From Brachypodium distachyon (Eukaryota; Streptophyta; Magnoliopsida; Poales; Poaceae): a stretch of 64,000 bases of DNA. A model generated the notes under the pieces. That model was given only the letters and a program-made list of their open reading frames with translations. It was not told the DNA's origin and searched no databases. Positions within the stretch are counted from its first letter, which is position 1; the number at the start of each line of letters is the position of its first letter. Where the stretch lies: the NCBI RefSeq assembly GCF_000005505.3, contig NC_016133.3, positions 30,435,008 to 30,499,007 of the forward strand, written 5' to 3'. The translations under genes and the position numbers were made by a program. Positions 48,156 to 60,536 of this stretch are shown here, piece by piece.

Positions 48156-50354
48156 TACCTAAATTTTTGACGGGAAGGTTATATCTTGGTTCAAAGAAAT
48201 GAAATGGGAGATGAGTCCTTAAAAGGTTGGGGAAAACGTTGACTTCAGTTTTCTCCTTATTTTTTTGACCGTACGCAGTGCCTCGCTTCGAGGCCAACCT
48301 CCAAATCTTAAGTTAAGTAAAACGTTTGAACTAGCAAGTCCCTAGTGACCCAGGAACAAGACATAAGTGGATCCTGCATGTCTCCCTACTTAGTACCGGT
48401 TTTGCCTGGAATTGGTGTCAATATCCCCGCAACATGAAATTTAAGGATCGAGATTTTCTCATTGTGAAAGTTCAGATAGAAGTACTACACTCAACCAACA
48501 GTTGAAAGAAAAAAAAAAAGCATCTTTTTCTATCCATATTACTCTAGTTACGTTCCGATTGCGGGCATCAATATCGAGTTTCATGCTCAGTAGTTAAACC
48601 TAATCCTTTCAACCTTTCCCTCGTTCTCTCAATTTCTGGAAATGTTGATCTTTGTATTTTCATTATGTTTCATAATGGATTGGGGCGAGGCCCTGATTGA
48701 AAAAAATTCTAAATTGTTGTCCTACTGCAATATGGGAGAAATAGCTCTCTTTTTTAGACTTATGGGAGAAAGAGCTTCTTCTTTTTTTTGCGAAGAATAT
48801 GGAAGAAAGAGTTAATTAGCGGTTTGCATTCACAGCTTTACATAAACGCGTCACATTTAGCTCGGGGTGACCACGCAACGTAATGAATGGTGACGGCAGG
48901 GGTCCAACAAGTACCATCTGTCACGCCTGGACCATATGTGCCTTAACGCACGGATGTTGAAGATGATCAACGTGCCCATACATACATACGTACCCGCTGC
49001 AACTTATAACCTGTCAAGATCTCGGTATGTCCTATAGATTTGTCGGACTACGACATCCATTTAATTTTGCACCTTGCCCCTATTAATGGCTGCACGTACG
49101 GTGGTCCGTATTCAAGAGACAAAGCCTAGCAGAGTACTACTACTCCTGGCATGAGAAATTTCTCATGAGATAAAAAAGATGTAAGGATTGTTAGATCAAT
49201 ATGGACACATGCGGCCACATCGATGGTTAATTAGGGCCCTGAAACCGAAAGCAAAACTCCACTTTGCTGGCTCGTTGATTAGTGCTTTCTTTACTAATTC
49301 ATGTCATTCATGGGCCTACCGGAGCAAAAAAGAAATGTGAGTAGTTTTATTTCTGATTGAAAGGACTGAAAGAAGCTACCGCCTGCTTTGAAAAAATGCT
49401 GAGATTTGAGAGGCAAGGGGGCCCTCTGCGGGAGGGTTTGATAATTCAAAGCATGGCCGAACAGAAACTTGAGATACATCAAAGGAAGCACCAAGGGCCC
49501 TACAATGTTCTGTGATTGATTTCCTTAGATCGGTCTCTACCTTCTTCTTCTTACTTCACTCCTTTTCTTTTCTTTTAAGAACTTTGAGTTAGACCAGACC
49601 CGCTTTGATGGAGTTAGTCGAGCTACGGGTCACATGCGTGTTGTACGCAGATACACCTGGCGTAAAGCAAAGCAATTAGCACCCTGGTGATAGCACCATC
49701 GACCCGGCCTGCTTGGGGTTAGACGAGTCACATGTTGTCCGTTTCGGACTCGCTTTCATATGTACATCAGTGCTGTGCATTTTTCGCAGTTCTTCGCTGT
49801 TGAAAATGAAAGAAAGCGAGGAGCAAAATCATGCATGGGTCGTCGTCTCTCTCGTTGATAAAACTCCAACTGCTGCGTACGTCTTCGATCGGCCGAGGGA
49901 GAGAAAAGAGAGCAGGCTTGATCTTCTCGTTGGGATTGGCAATGGCGTGAAAGGGGATACTACTAACATGGAAGCAGGGGAATGTTTTTTCTCCAAAGAC
50001 AGACAGAGGGGGTCCAACAGCATGGATGGGCATGGCATGACCTCCACTTTTGGCTCCAACTGGGAGCTGGCGCTCGCTAACCACCCGGGTCGCTTTCGTC
50101 TTAATCTTGCCGGCCTCGTGTGACACCTCTTCTCCTGCACACCCTCGTCCGCGACCTCTGATTATATAACTGAGTAATTATAATTACTTGTTACGTACTC
50201 CTTCCGTTTGCGCTTATATTCTTATTTCAAATGTATACTAGAACCGGCGAGAATTTAGAAATAGAGGAAATACTTGTAACTGTTTCTTTGTACAGGCTCT
50301 AGGAAACGGTGAAAAGCTGGATAGCGTTGTCAATGTATTCATCGGATTAGCATC
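48156..50354. other. Intergenic DNA, no gene recognised
   Basis: AT-rich. It includes an 18-bp perfect palindrome CATGAGAAATTTCTCATG at 49150-49167 and a decayed Stowaway-like pair of ends around 50195-50275. An open frame at 49713-50123 has no ATG-supported start or known domain. Confidence 0.5.
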
Positions 50355-50411
50355 TACTCCCTCCATTTTATAAAAGTTAACGTATTTTGTTTCGTTAAGA
50401 CAAGGCGTTGT
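50355..50411. mobile_element. Left half of a Stowaway MITE
   Basis: CTCCCTCCATTTTATAAAAG followed by TTAACGTATTTTGTTTCGTTAAGACAAG, nearly identical to the first 55 bp of the element at 41282. The similarity stops abruptly and no right end is present. Confidence 0.75.
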
Positions 50412-50785
50412 CGATAAAATTTCACTCACATACCAAATTTTCCGGTGTTTGATCTTTATAATATGCTTCTTCTCTATATACATTTCACTCTGTACCAAAT
50501 TTTTCAGTAGCTAGTATGCTTCTTCTCTATAGTATTGCTAATCCGCACGTCGATGCATCCGAGCCATTAGATTTTCATCTATCCGCTGTATATCCTACTC
50601 CATTATTCTTTCCGAATCTTAACGTGCAAACCAAATCCAATGGTAGAGAAACCGATTGATCCATGACTAAAAATGAGGCAACTTGCCCATAACAAAACCA
50701 GAAAAAAAAAATGAACCGCGAGGCATGCTTGGGATTATTACTGGTAGCTTTGCTGCAAAGCACTCGTCCGTACGATCGGGATTGT

Positions 50786-50818
50786 AACTAACAAAGCCGG
50801 ACCCACGCTCGTGTGGGT
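50786..50818 (-). mobile_element. Possible diverged Helitron 3' terminus
   Basis: The minus strand reads a hairpin (ACCCAC...GTGGGT, + strand 50801-50818), then CCGGCTTTGTTAG and T. This resembles the Helitron right-end pattern, but with TTAG in place of CTAG. The partner end was not found. Confidence 0.35.
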
Positions 50819-51447
50819 AAAACGTCTTACTTTACTCGATGGCTTAATTAACTCTCTTAACTAGCAACACTGACTAACACAAGCACTGTCCTATCATACT
50901 TAACTCTCCAGCCGCAGAGCTACAACCTTGTTAGAGAAAGCGGAGCAGGCACGTGATGGGGGGAAGCCTCCTTTTGTGGCGTGCATACACGGGGGGACAC
51001 AGCGGGATAAGAATAGTGCGCACTCCAGTGCTGATGTCCTACGTGGCTACGTTCGTTGTTCCACCGTCAGTCTGCTTTGGCCCATCACGGCATCACCGCG
51101 CTAGCTCTGCTTCGTGCAAGAAGAGCCAGGTCATGGACGTGCCACAGCTAGCGTGTTGGTTGCTCAGGTCCTATTTGTTTGGACTTCTGTTTCAACGTTT
51201 GGTGCTTCTAGTAATCTTAAAATCAATTTTTTTTACACATGAAACTGAGAAGCACTTCCGGACGTGCTTAAGCACCAAAAGTACCAAAAGCTGAAGTAGA
51301 AACTCAAATAAACAAAGCCTCAGTTGCTCTGCTGTTTTGGCACCGGAGAGATGCATTCTAGCTAGAGTGATCAGTCGCATTTCGTCGAGACAGGTGATCC
51401 ATAATAATCCGATACAATTAAAAAAGGAGTCCTTTGGGCAGGTGCTA

Positions 51448-51512
51448 CTCTCTCCGTTCCTAAATATTTGTGGTGGTTTTAGTACACGACAAGTATTTAG
51501 GAACAAAAAGAG
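51448..51512. mobile_element. 65-bp Stowaway-type MITE
   Basis: CTCTCTCCGTTCCTAAATATT and AAGTATTTAGGAACAAAAAGAG are inverted repeats around a short loop, flanked by TA. Confidence 0.85.
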
Positions 51513-51535
51513 TACTCCATTGATACTAGTAAGTA

Positions 51536-51773
51536 CTCCCTCCGTCCAATAATACGGGGCATGTTAGGATTCGGTTGACCAACCTTTTGCCATAAATTAC
51601 TTCATGAATATGTGACTAACGTTATCAAAATCATAACCATAATTAAATATCATTTAGTAGAAATATAATGGATATGAATCTATGTCATATAATTATATAT
51701 TAATAGAGTAATTTGTGGTCAAAGTATTGGTCAAAAGAAAACTAATAATTCCTTATTTATTGGACGGAGTCAG
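51536..51773. mobile_element. 238-bp Stowaway MITE
   Basis: CTCCCTCCGTCCAATAATAC at the left and TTATTTATTGGACGGAGTCAG at the right, with TA on both sides. Internal arms GTTGACCAACC and GTATTGGTC pair imperfectly. It lies only 23 bp from the preceding 65-bp element. Confidence 0.88.
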
Positions 51774-53833
51774 TACTACAACTAACAAGCGCTGCGTATA
51801 TACCACAGGAGTAGATGCGGTTAAATTAATTTAAGAGGGCTGTCAGCCCTTCGGCGTGCAGGCGCTGCCGACATGCATATCCATGTGTATTGAGAAGCAA
51901 GCAAAGCAGATCGAAGCAAAGCAAAGGCATCAAGCTAGCTCTAGTGTACACACTCTTCCCTTCTCATCTGTGTCGATCCATCGACCGCTGAGGCGCTGAT
52001 CTCTCTCCCCCTTTTTTTTTCTCTTTCCTTCCTGACTCCTCGCGATCGACAAGTATTTTTTCCTGTTTTGCTTCTGCGTTACTCATCCGAGTAGCGGGGC
52101 CTGCCGGCCGGAGGGAACTGGCTCTGGTCCACTTCCGGTCCCACTCTCGCTACCAGCGCCAGCGGTCGTTTCTTTTACATAATTTGGCGGCCACGGCATT
52201 GATCATTGTCGCCAATAATCGTTTTGACGAAAGCATTACTGTCCAATAACCACAGTTCATACGTTGCAGCATGTTAATCTTGATTGTCGTTGGATCGGCG
52301 CGTATATATGGATCGACCAACACATGCATCCACGTAATTACAAGGAGGGAGGGGATCGGAGGCATCGATCATGTCGTGTCCAGCAGCGACGACAAGGCCC
52401 GCGAACAATGGCCCAGGAGGAGACATGCATGTGGCGGGAGCTACGGTACACCGGCGTCCGGCGATGTACACCCTGACGCATCAATGCGATGTCGCCATAC
52501 AAACTTATGCAAGGGCGCAGAAGAAATTATGGAACGGGTGCTCTAAGTTAATGGAACATTTACGACATCGAAATACTGTAGAACTGTGAAGATGCAGCGA
52601 AGAAATTAAACACTAAGAAAAACTCTTGAATTAATGAATTGCATGGCAATCTGATAATATAAGAAAAGCTAAGCATCAATTTGTTACGTTCGCGTATTTT
52701 GTCTGTAACGTAAAGAGAGTAGTTGCTTCGAGATCGGTATAAAGATGGTGTGGAGCAATCTGAGAAGGGGGTATGCTCCTGCATGCGTCAGCTCCCTTCG
52801 TCCGGGTACGTTAAGACGCTTGTATCTTCGAATCACCTATTTGACTAACGACTTGAATGATATATTTTTGTGACACATAACTCACATTTTATTGGTCAAA
52901 TAGATAATCTAGAAATATGTGCAAGCCTTGCATACTAAAATGTAGTGATGATTAAACTTTAATCATATTTGTCTTCTGTGAAATCAGAATCACACTTTAA
53001 TGAGTAATAACAAAAACCTTGACGAGGAAGGGAGAAAAATATTGTGATGCACGTCGTGGTTCGCCTTCCTCTGCTATGCCTTCTAAAGTTATAGGGCATT
53101 TTAGTCCTTGAAAACCGTCATCACACATTTGATGTTGCCTTGGATCGGAAGCTCTTTCATGTGGGATCTGGTTAATCCGGTGGCTATGCTTTTCCTGTTT
53201 TTCCATGCTTCGGGTTCACCGGGCATGGTGGCAGCGATTCGACCTTCTCTTCTTCCTCTTCCAATAAAATCCTCACCTCAGATCTTGACTCCTCCACTGC
53301 CATGTTTCCTATGGTTGCCAACGTCAGATCTGAGGCGTCTCTCCCCATGTATCCAAAAATCCCTCGTGCTTTGTGGATCTTTCGGGTGCTTCTTCGAACT
53401 CCTTCCAGTTGGAACAAGCTGGAGGAAAGGGCTACACATTTTCTAGATCTCCACATGGTGCCTCCTCTCATATTCTGTGTTGATGGTTTTCTTCTCCATC
53501 TTCTGCATGACCAGATTTGGCTTTGTTGTCATTCTAATTTCCCTATAGCTCCCTATTCTGGAGGTTCCTATCTGGGATCTTGGTGTTGAAAGTTATGTAG
53601 CGAGATCCATCAACAACGCTCTTCTTGCTTTCTAGGGGTTCTCTGCCCCCATTGAATGAGCATATTGATATTCTCCATCTTTGACTCCGATGGCCTTCTT
53701 TTCCTACGTGAACGGTTTAGTTGGCGGCGGTCATTTTCGCAGCTTGCCGATAGCAAGTTTAACAGTAGGCGAGCGAAGCTTTTCATTACACATGTGTGAA
53801 CGGTTCACTAACGTCGTGACAACATGGTGTACG
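51774..53833. other. Intergenic DNA, no gene recognised
   Basis: Short open frames on both strands lack domains, codon bias and splice patterns. No tRNA-like folding was seen. Confidence 0.5.
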
Positions 53834-54397
53834 CACTACTAGAAACTAGAGTTTTCCCTAGAGCCCACGCCTTCACCTAGAGCTGATTTCAATCCGCTTG
53901 GGACAGTAAAGTTATGAACAGTAAACTCTAGGTAAAGAATGATTTCTGTGCAAAAAAAAGAGCAATGTGCTTTACCTTGCGTTTAGTGTGTGCAGTAGGT
54001 GAAGAAGAATGGCACGTTGGCTCCAAGGGAAACTCGGCCGCGCCATTTTTTTCAATTTCCCATGGGTGAATTGGTCGATGGAGCCCGATATTTTTGGGAC
54101 ATCGACATAGGCCCCTCAGTAAGCGCGCCTGTAAATTGGCCAGCCCCCCGTTCACGAGAAAAAAAAGGAAAAAGGCCCTCTTTCTCCCCCAAATCCTCCG
54201 CCAACTCTGTCTCCACCAAATCCTCCTCCCCGCTAGCTCAGGTCGCTGGCTCGCCGCCCCCTACAGTCCCGCTCTCGCCCCCCTGCCGACCTCTCCTTGT
54301 TCCTTCCCGGCAAGCCCTAGTTAAAACCTTTACCTATGGTTTTTTGCCTTTCACCTAGGGGATTTCTGTCTAGGGAAAACTCTAGTTTCTAGTAGTG
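53834..54397. mobile_element. CACTA-type non-autonomous element with perfect 29-bp terminal repeats
   Basis: The left terminus (53834-53862) begins CACTACTAGAAACTAGAG and is the exact reverse complement of the right terminus (54369-54397). CACTA ends and subterminal CACCTAG/CTAGG motifs point to the En/Spm-CACTA superfamily. The flanking 3-bp sequences (ACG, TGT) do not match, so the target duplication is lost or mutated. The 564-bp body encodes no transposase. Confidence 0.85.
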
Positions 54398-57110
54398 TGT
54401 TCGAGATGCATGCTGATTTGTCATGTTGGTGTTTCTCCACGCATAGCTCGTTTGTAATTTTTTTTTTGCTCAGGGCCATTTCCTAAAAAAAAAACAATTT
54501 TACTCAAAGTCTAGGTTGTACTTGGAATTGTAAACTCCATGGGACTTTGCTTTTACTATTTTACGCACAATAATAATAATAACCTAGAATAGTCTTTTTT
54601 GGGGGGTTTGCTATTGAGAAAGAATTTGACCTATTTGATTTTTATTTAGAGATCCGTTGAAGTGCTCGACCGTCGGATCTTAATGCAACGATATCAGTGG
54701 AAGTGGAGAGATCGAAGATGACCTTAATATCCTAATCTAACGTATCTGATTCGTCAACTTAGATTTCAAACATTTTGCTTTAAAACCAGTTAACTGAAAA
54801 ATAGCCACAGTTTTTCTCAGAGCCGTGTCCACCACAGCGCGCTTCGCGTCGCCGGCAGCTCCCCCGTTCCAGGGAGTCCAGGCCGTGCTCCGCCTCAACT
54901 GTGATTGTCACGGGGCATCGGGCGGCGGCTTAGTTTCGATTGTGCTTTACCCGCATAAAAAAGAACAAGAAAAAACAGCCTCCCGCGGTCTAGCAAAGCC
55001 GTTCCAAATTGGAAGTACCCGGCGCTCAAATTAACCATTCCATTGAATCGGTGCCTCCTTTTCTCCTCCCATTCACGCCTTGTCGGTACGTGCATGCACA
55101 CGCGCCCTGAACGAACGGCCCATCAACGTCGTCGCATTAATGAGCTCGCCCATGTAGCTAGCTCCGGCCACTCTCCGGTCACTGGCTAGCTACCGCGTCC
55201 TTTAACAAAAAAAAAGCCAGCGCGTACGTGCCTGCATGTACCACCCGTGATCAAACAAGCGCAAGGAAAATTAATTACTCCCCTGTTAGTACACTACGTA
55301 CATTAGCTAATTACCATCTTGACGCGGACGTACGACGTTGTTTGCGGGGCGAGGCAGGACGTGTCACTTTTCGGTCGATCAACCGGTCAGAGGGTGTATC
55401 TCGGTGTGTAAATGGAGCTACGTACTGTTCTCTTGTCGTTAATATCATGGGCCCCAGTACTTTCTTCCTTTCGATTCGATTACCAGTAGATCTTTTCCCT
55501 CCTGGGCCAGTATATACAGCGTGGTTGCGTTGCCTGGCTCTGGTTAATCGCTGCGGCTGGTTTGCTCACTGACCAAAGCAAGCACTGCGCTGCTGCTGGC
55601 GCATTACTATTGCAGTGTTGCATGATGTACTGTCGTTCAAGTTACGAATAGAGTAAAAAAAAAACGAGAGAGGGAGAGAAAGGGCGAGTAACAGGGGAGT
55701 ACTAACAACAGTACAGTACAGATCAGAAAAGGCGCTGTTTGGGCAGAGTCGATTTGACTTGACCTGGTGGTAAAAGTAGCGGCAGGCTAGGCCACTGGCC
55801 ACTACGCTAGGGCGGTAAAAAGGACGGCAATAATTTTATAACCCGCGGTAACACTCCGGCTCCTCTCTCTCTCTCTCTCTCTTCGCTTCACGCCACGCGC
55901 GCGTGCCCTTCAGCCCAGCTGTGCCCACGTTACGTGTCACTCCTGAGACCCGCTCCTCCACCGGCGGGACCCACATACCACCCCTAAACGCTGTCAGAGG
56001 GGTCCTGGTGCTGCCCGGTCGTAGTGTGGCCCCACCGGTCATTGTGGCACGGTAAGTAAAAAAATAAAAAGGAGGCACTCGCGGTTAGCCGTGAAGTCGC
56101 AGCGCTTACCTCTCTCCCTCACCTACTCTCCCTGGTGGGACGGTGAGCCGCGTCCACGGTCCACCGCTTGGACCGCTTGGGTGGGACGGCCGCGCGAGAG
56201 CTCCCCGGTGCACCGTGCACGTGGTGGGCCTCGCGTGCGGGCGTGGGAAGCCCGGCGGGTAGCTTCGTCATTTCAGTGCAGGCTCGGCTCGGGGGGGCAG
56301 CGCGGGGCCCGGATCCGCGCCCTCGGCGTCCGCGTCCTTTTCCTCGTGGTAACCGGGCCCACGCCCGCGACTCGCGTGGCCGGCAGCTATGTGTACCTGG
56401 CCTTCTAGGCCCACCTCTGGGACCAGCCCACCCCGGTCCCGGTCTGCAGTCAGTTTAACCGCAACCTTGTTTGTTCCGTCTCCCAGCATCGCAGCGCCGG
56501 ATGGATGCCTGGCACAGTCGGCCCTGCTTATCTTTGCTTGGCTCGGAAATCTGCGACATTCATTTTGTTTTTCCTTTGAAAATGTACTCCGGACTCCTCA
56601 GTGTTCTAGAACATTTGCTAGGACAAAATGGATCCCTCCCCGAAAGCACTGGTATATGATCAAAGCATGAATTTAAACAACCGAATTATGTCCGAAGTTC
56701 TACATAGTCCCTTGATTAAAAAGAAAATCATAAATGTTACTGGAAAAAAATTTGGAATTCTCATTTAGAGTATGTGCATTTTTCACTGAAATCGGTGGCA
56801 TTTATCTTACTCCAGGATTCTTTTTTAAGAAACAAACTATAGACGCATAGGAATTTTCATATATAACGCTTGGTACAACTATCTCTTTATTCTTCAACTC
56901 TTTCGAAATATTTCTAAATCTCTCGATACTAAGATTAAAAGTACATTGCAGTGCAGATTTAACATTTCATCCTGCAGATCACACATGCCGAAAAAGTTTG
57001 TTAAACGAAACACAAACACATTATAATTGTATTTTGAAAATAATATAATTATGTAAAGCAAACACATGCACTCTATAGTGCATATGAGAATAACACACAG
57101 AGGCTTCCAT
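54398..57110. other. Intergenic DNA with (CT)10 tract, no gene
   Basis: Includes a GC-rich block at about 55840-56420 with a (CT)10 microsatellite at 55863-55882 and several GTGGGACC/CCCACG motifs. It looks promoter-like, but no coding exon follows on either strand. The rest is AT-rich and unremarkable. Confidence 0.5.
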
Positions 57111-57114
57111 TGCC

Positions 57115-57560
57115 AAAGAGTTTAAGCCCTCTTTGATTCAAAGGATTATTTTGGGCCTTTTTTAATTTGCATGATCCTCTTCTTTCAATATTATAGTTTT
57201 CAAATGATATTTGATTGTGCACAGTAAAAATGCACGGTTCTTCTCAAAAGGTTGGAGTGGATGAAATTTTTTCTATGAAAAAAATTCCTATGGATTGCAA
57301 TCCTATGAATTAATGACCCAGGTAGAAAAAATATCTATAGGATAAGAATTCTTAGAATCCATTTGGAAATCTTTTGAATTAAAGAGCTCTCCGTAGGATT
57401 TTTGGAGGATTGAAAAAGTCGGGTTTTTTTCCTACGCGACACATTTGATTTATAGTATTGAATTTCACTTGAAATTTTCGTAAGGATCCATTTGCATCAC
57501 GCAAATTTGTCATCCACTTAGACTTCTTGTTAAGATTCTTTTGCCTTTTTGTTCAATCAA
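57115..57560. mobile_element. Possible MITE relic
   Basis: Starts GCCCTCTTTGATTCAAAGG and ends near TCAATCAATCAAAG, with internal motifs (CCTATGGATTGCAATCC, GGATTTTTGGAGGATTG) that resemble a common grass MITE with CTCTTTGATTCA ends. The pairing of the ends is imperfect and no target duplication was settled. Confidence 0.35.
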
Positions 57561-58449
57561 TCAAAGTTTGGTGCTACTACAATCCGTTCGGATTGAAGTG
57601 GACGTGACATTCAAATGCATTCGCAAAGCAGGGAATTGAGAAACACAAAAAAGGTAGATTTATTTGTTTCATTTGTAGGAGTCGAAAAACATACAAATTA
57701 TAATAGACATGTTGAGTTAAGGTCAAACCACATGCAACAGTAAGGTTGTAATGCTCATATGCCACTAAATACCGTTGTCGTGTTGTTCACGCATAGGGAT
57801 TCAGAGAATAGGTTCATGTAAAGGTCCTTTGAGTTTTCTCTCTCAAGAAATTGGGATCAAACAAAATTTTGCACCACTCTTTCCAATCAAATGGGCGAAT
57901 CGTGCTGCAAAATGAAAATAGTTCCAATCACTCTTATATTTTTCTTACTAATAGGCTGCCACACACCAACGGTTGGGAGTAAAAAAATGTTGTTTGTGTT
58001 ATTTGGCCACGATGAGATGATTCTATACCTTTTTTTGTTTGCCAGACCGGTTATTTTTTTGCTTTCATAATTCGTTCACCTCGTAATATGGTAATAGAAA
58101 AAACTTAACAATTGGTTGTCATGACACATTGGACCAAACCAGCACAACCGATGAGAGGTGCCGACTGTCAAATCCGGCGAGGAGGGGGCCCATCAGCCGC
58201 ATCCGCCATCGCATGTGGGATAGTTTGGCCCATTTCAAGTGTGCTGAAATGATCTTATGTTTAATAAGAAAAAGTTCCAAGTTTTTTAACACGTTATCCA
58301 TACAGTCCTACCGTGACATTTCAGGTGCAACAGTTCGAAGATGGTTTATTTGACCTACATGGATGTTGCGGTCCTTATCGGTCATGTGATGGTTTTTCAT
58401 GATTTTTAAAAAGAAAATGCCCTCATTTTTGTTGTTGAGTAAAGTATAT

Positions 58450-59225
58450 TTTAAACCTTAACTTTGTAGAATCAGTTTAAATCGAACCTCCCCTTTCTAA
58501 TCTCTAAAATCAGCATCCTGATATTACCATTTTCGGTCTATATTGCTCATAAGAGGATTTAAAATCCCGAATTGCTGGGGTGGCCATGGTCAAGTTGGTA
58601 AGGTTAGTTGACGCTGACTCATATTGCCACTCTCGCTATGGAATGTCCTGTTGCTTAAAGAAACGTGCTGGCTATTTGAATCGTTAGTATTGCAGAACGA
58701 AATTTCACATTTAACATTTTGGTTGGGTCCATCATTAACCGCATCGACCTAGATTGCAACTGAAATATAAGGCATATATAATTCATGCACAATTAAACTA
58801 ATCAGAAATCTAAACCATCAAAATAAAGTGGCAATTTTTTAATTTTCACACCACAGAAAATTCATATAGCAATAGTTAGTGAACAACCAGAGACTTGACT
58901 AGGCCACACCTGCAATCACTATTGTAATGACCGGAAATAGTAAAACCAAGGTGTTGATTTTAGGAAGTAGACAATGTAAGTTCGACTTCGACCGACTCTA
59001 CAAGTTCAATATTTCAAACATACTTCTTCATGGTCAAGGCTTCAAACATATTTTATTGGTTATGGTCGGTCGACGATTGCGGGCTTAATCGCCATCTCTG
59101 TTTATCTCTGTTTGTATACGTTTCATAAGGTCACTAATGAGCGGGAACAGTAAAATCAGAATGCTAATTTCAAGTATTAGAACGTAAATGTTCGATTTCG
59201 ACTGAATCTACAAACTCTGGGTTTA
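58450..59225. repeat. Degenerate inverted and direct repeat family (decayed foldback element)
   Basis: The block TAATGACCGGAAATAGTAAAA through TCGACCGACTCTACAAG (58924-59014) recurs in direct orientation at 59135-59224. It also recurs in inverted orientation at about 58465-58540 (GTAGAATCAGTTTAAATCG through CCATTTTCGGTC). Identity is roughly 65-70%. The three copies suggest an old foldback MITE with a later duplication. Confidence 0.6.
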
Positions 59226-60536
59226 AATCAGAATCTATGTTTTTTTGTTCGGGACAGAAAATAAATAAAATGTCAAATAAATAGTAGTACCCTCGACCCG
59301 TCAGTCGAAATGTCACGGGCAAAATAATGGTGTCCTTTCAGCACGACAGTGACGCGGAGGTACGGCGGGCAGTGGCGCCACCGTTTGCCTCCCGTGGACC
59401 GTGTCCACTCTCGCCTTCTCCACAGCTTTCCCCATCTCCTCCTCTCACGTCCTCTCGTCACTGGCTAGGCTAAGTAGCTGTAGCCCTACAGTCTGCTGCT
59501 CTACCCTAGCCTGCAGTAGCTCCCAGCGTAGAATACGAGCAGGCGTAGTAGTACTACGAGCTGAGCTACTGCCACTCTCGCGACCGCGCGCTCCTGCCTG
59601 CTCTGTCTGCTCCACCCCCACCTCTCTCTCTGGCCTTTAAAGCTGTCACCTTTTGCCACCCTCCCCGTATCGCTGTATAGAGTCTCTCTCTCCACCGTCT
59701 CTCTCCTTCCCGTGCTGTGCCGTGCTCGTTTGATTGGCCTTGAGGTCGGAAAGGTCGCTAGCTGAGGAAGAAGCGAGGGCAGTGGAAGCTCCGACCGGAT
59801 CCGGGAGTCCGCCGCGTGGGCAAGCAGACCCTGGTCGCGGCCACGGCTGAGCCGGAGGGGAAGAGAAGAAGTGAGCTCATGGACCCGGCTCCGAGCACAG
59901 CCGCGCACGGCGGCTCGTGCCGTGGGAGGCTGTGAGCGGGTCACCGGCGGGCGCCCCTCCCCGCGCCGGCCGGCCGGCGAGGGTGTCGGCGTGCGTTGAG
60001 GTAATTGACATCTAAAACCTTGTTCCGTGTCTTGCTTTGGGGGCTCGGAGGGATGATTCTCGCTCGTGTTCAGACTGCTCATCAGCTCCGTCATTGTGTG
60101 TTCTCATATTTTTTTTCTTATTTTTTTTTGGTTTTGAGCCTATGTCCTTGTTTTTCTCGGAAAGCAGTAAGAACGCGGATTCGTCCGGTGTATGCGTGCG
60201 GCTAATTTCGCGTTGATTCTCCCGTGAAATCGTGGGATTTTGCGTCGTCTCGCGGCCGGCATTTGCGTGCTCTGCAGCGGCTGCTTTTCCCTTTCCCCAT
60301 TTCTGATACCGGGCCAAAAGCCGCCTCCTTTGCGTGCTTTTCCACGCTTCGTTGTTTAAGGGGATCAGGGATGGAGGAGGATCGCCCAACCGCTAGTTAA
60401 TTTACCTCCCGCCTTTTCTCCCAGGTCAAATTTATTCTAACCGCTTGAAATCTACCAGGTTGTTCTGCTCTCGAGGATCGCGGGTGGTCAAGACGTGGGT
60501 TGATCTGGCTTTGGTGCTGGTCGGAGCGGGACGAAG
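59226..60536 (+). promoter_or_regulatory. Promoter and 5' leader of the HD-Zip III gene
   Basis: TATA-like CTGTATAGAG near 59671 is followed by a pyrimidine-rich leader (TCTCTCTCTCCACCGTCTCTC). A likely leader intron runs from the donor GCGTTGAG|GTAATTG (60001) to the acceptor TTCTCCCAG (ending 60425), giving a spliced 5' UTR. These calls are inference from sequence signals. Confidence 0.45.

Noticed and set aside
49713..50123. 136-codon + strand frame
   Set aside because: No ATG at its start, no domain, overlapping minus-strand frames of similar length, and no splice context.
50527..50590. TCTCTATAGTATTGC as a Helitron left end
   Set aside because: Its orientation does not pair with the possible right end at 50786, and no CTAG with hairpin follows on the + strand.
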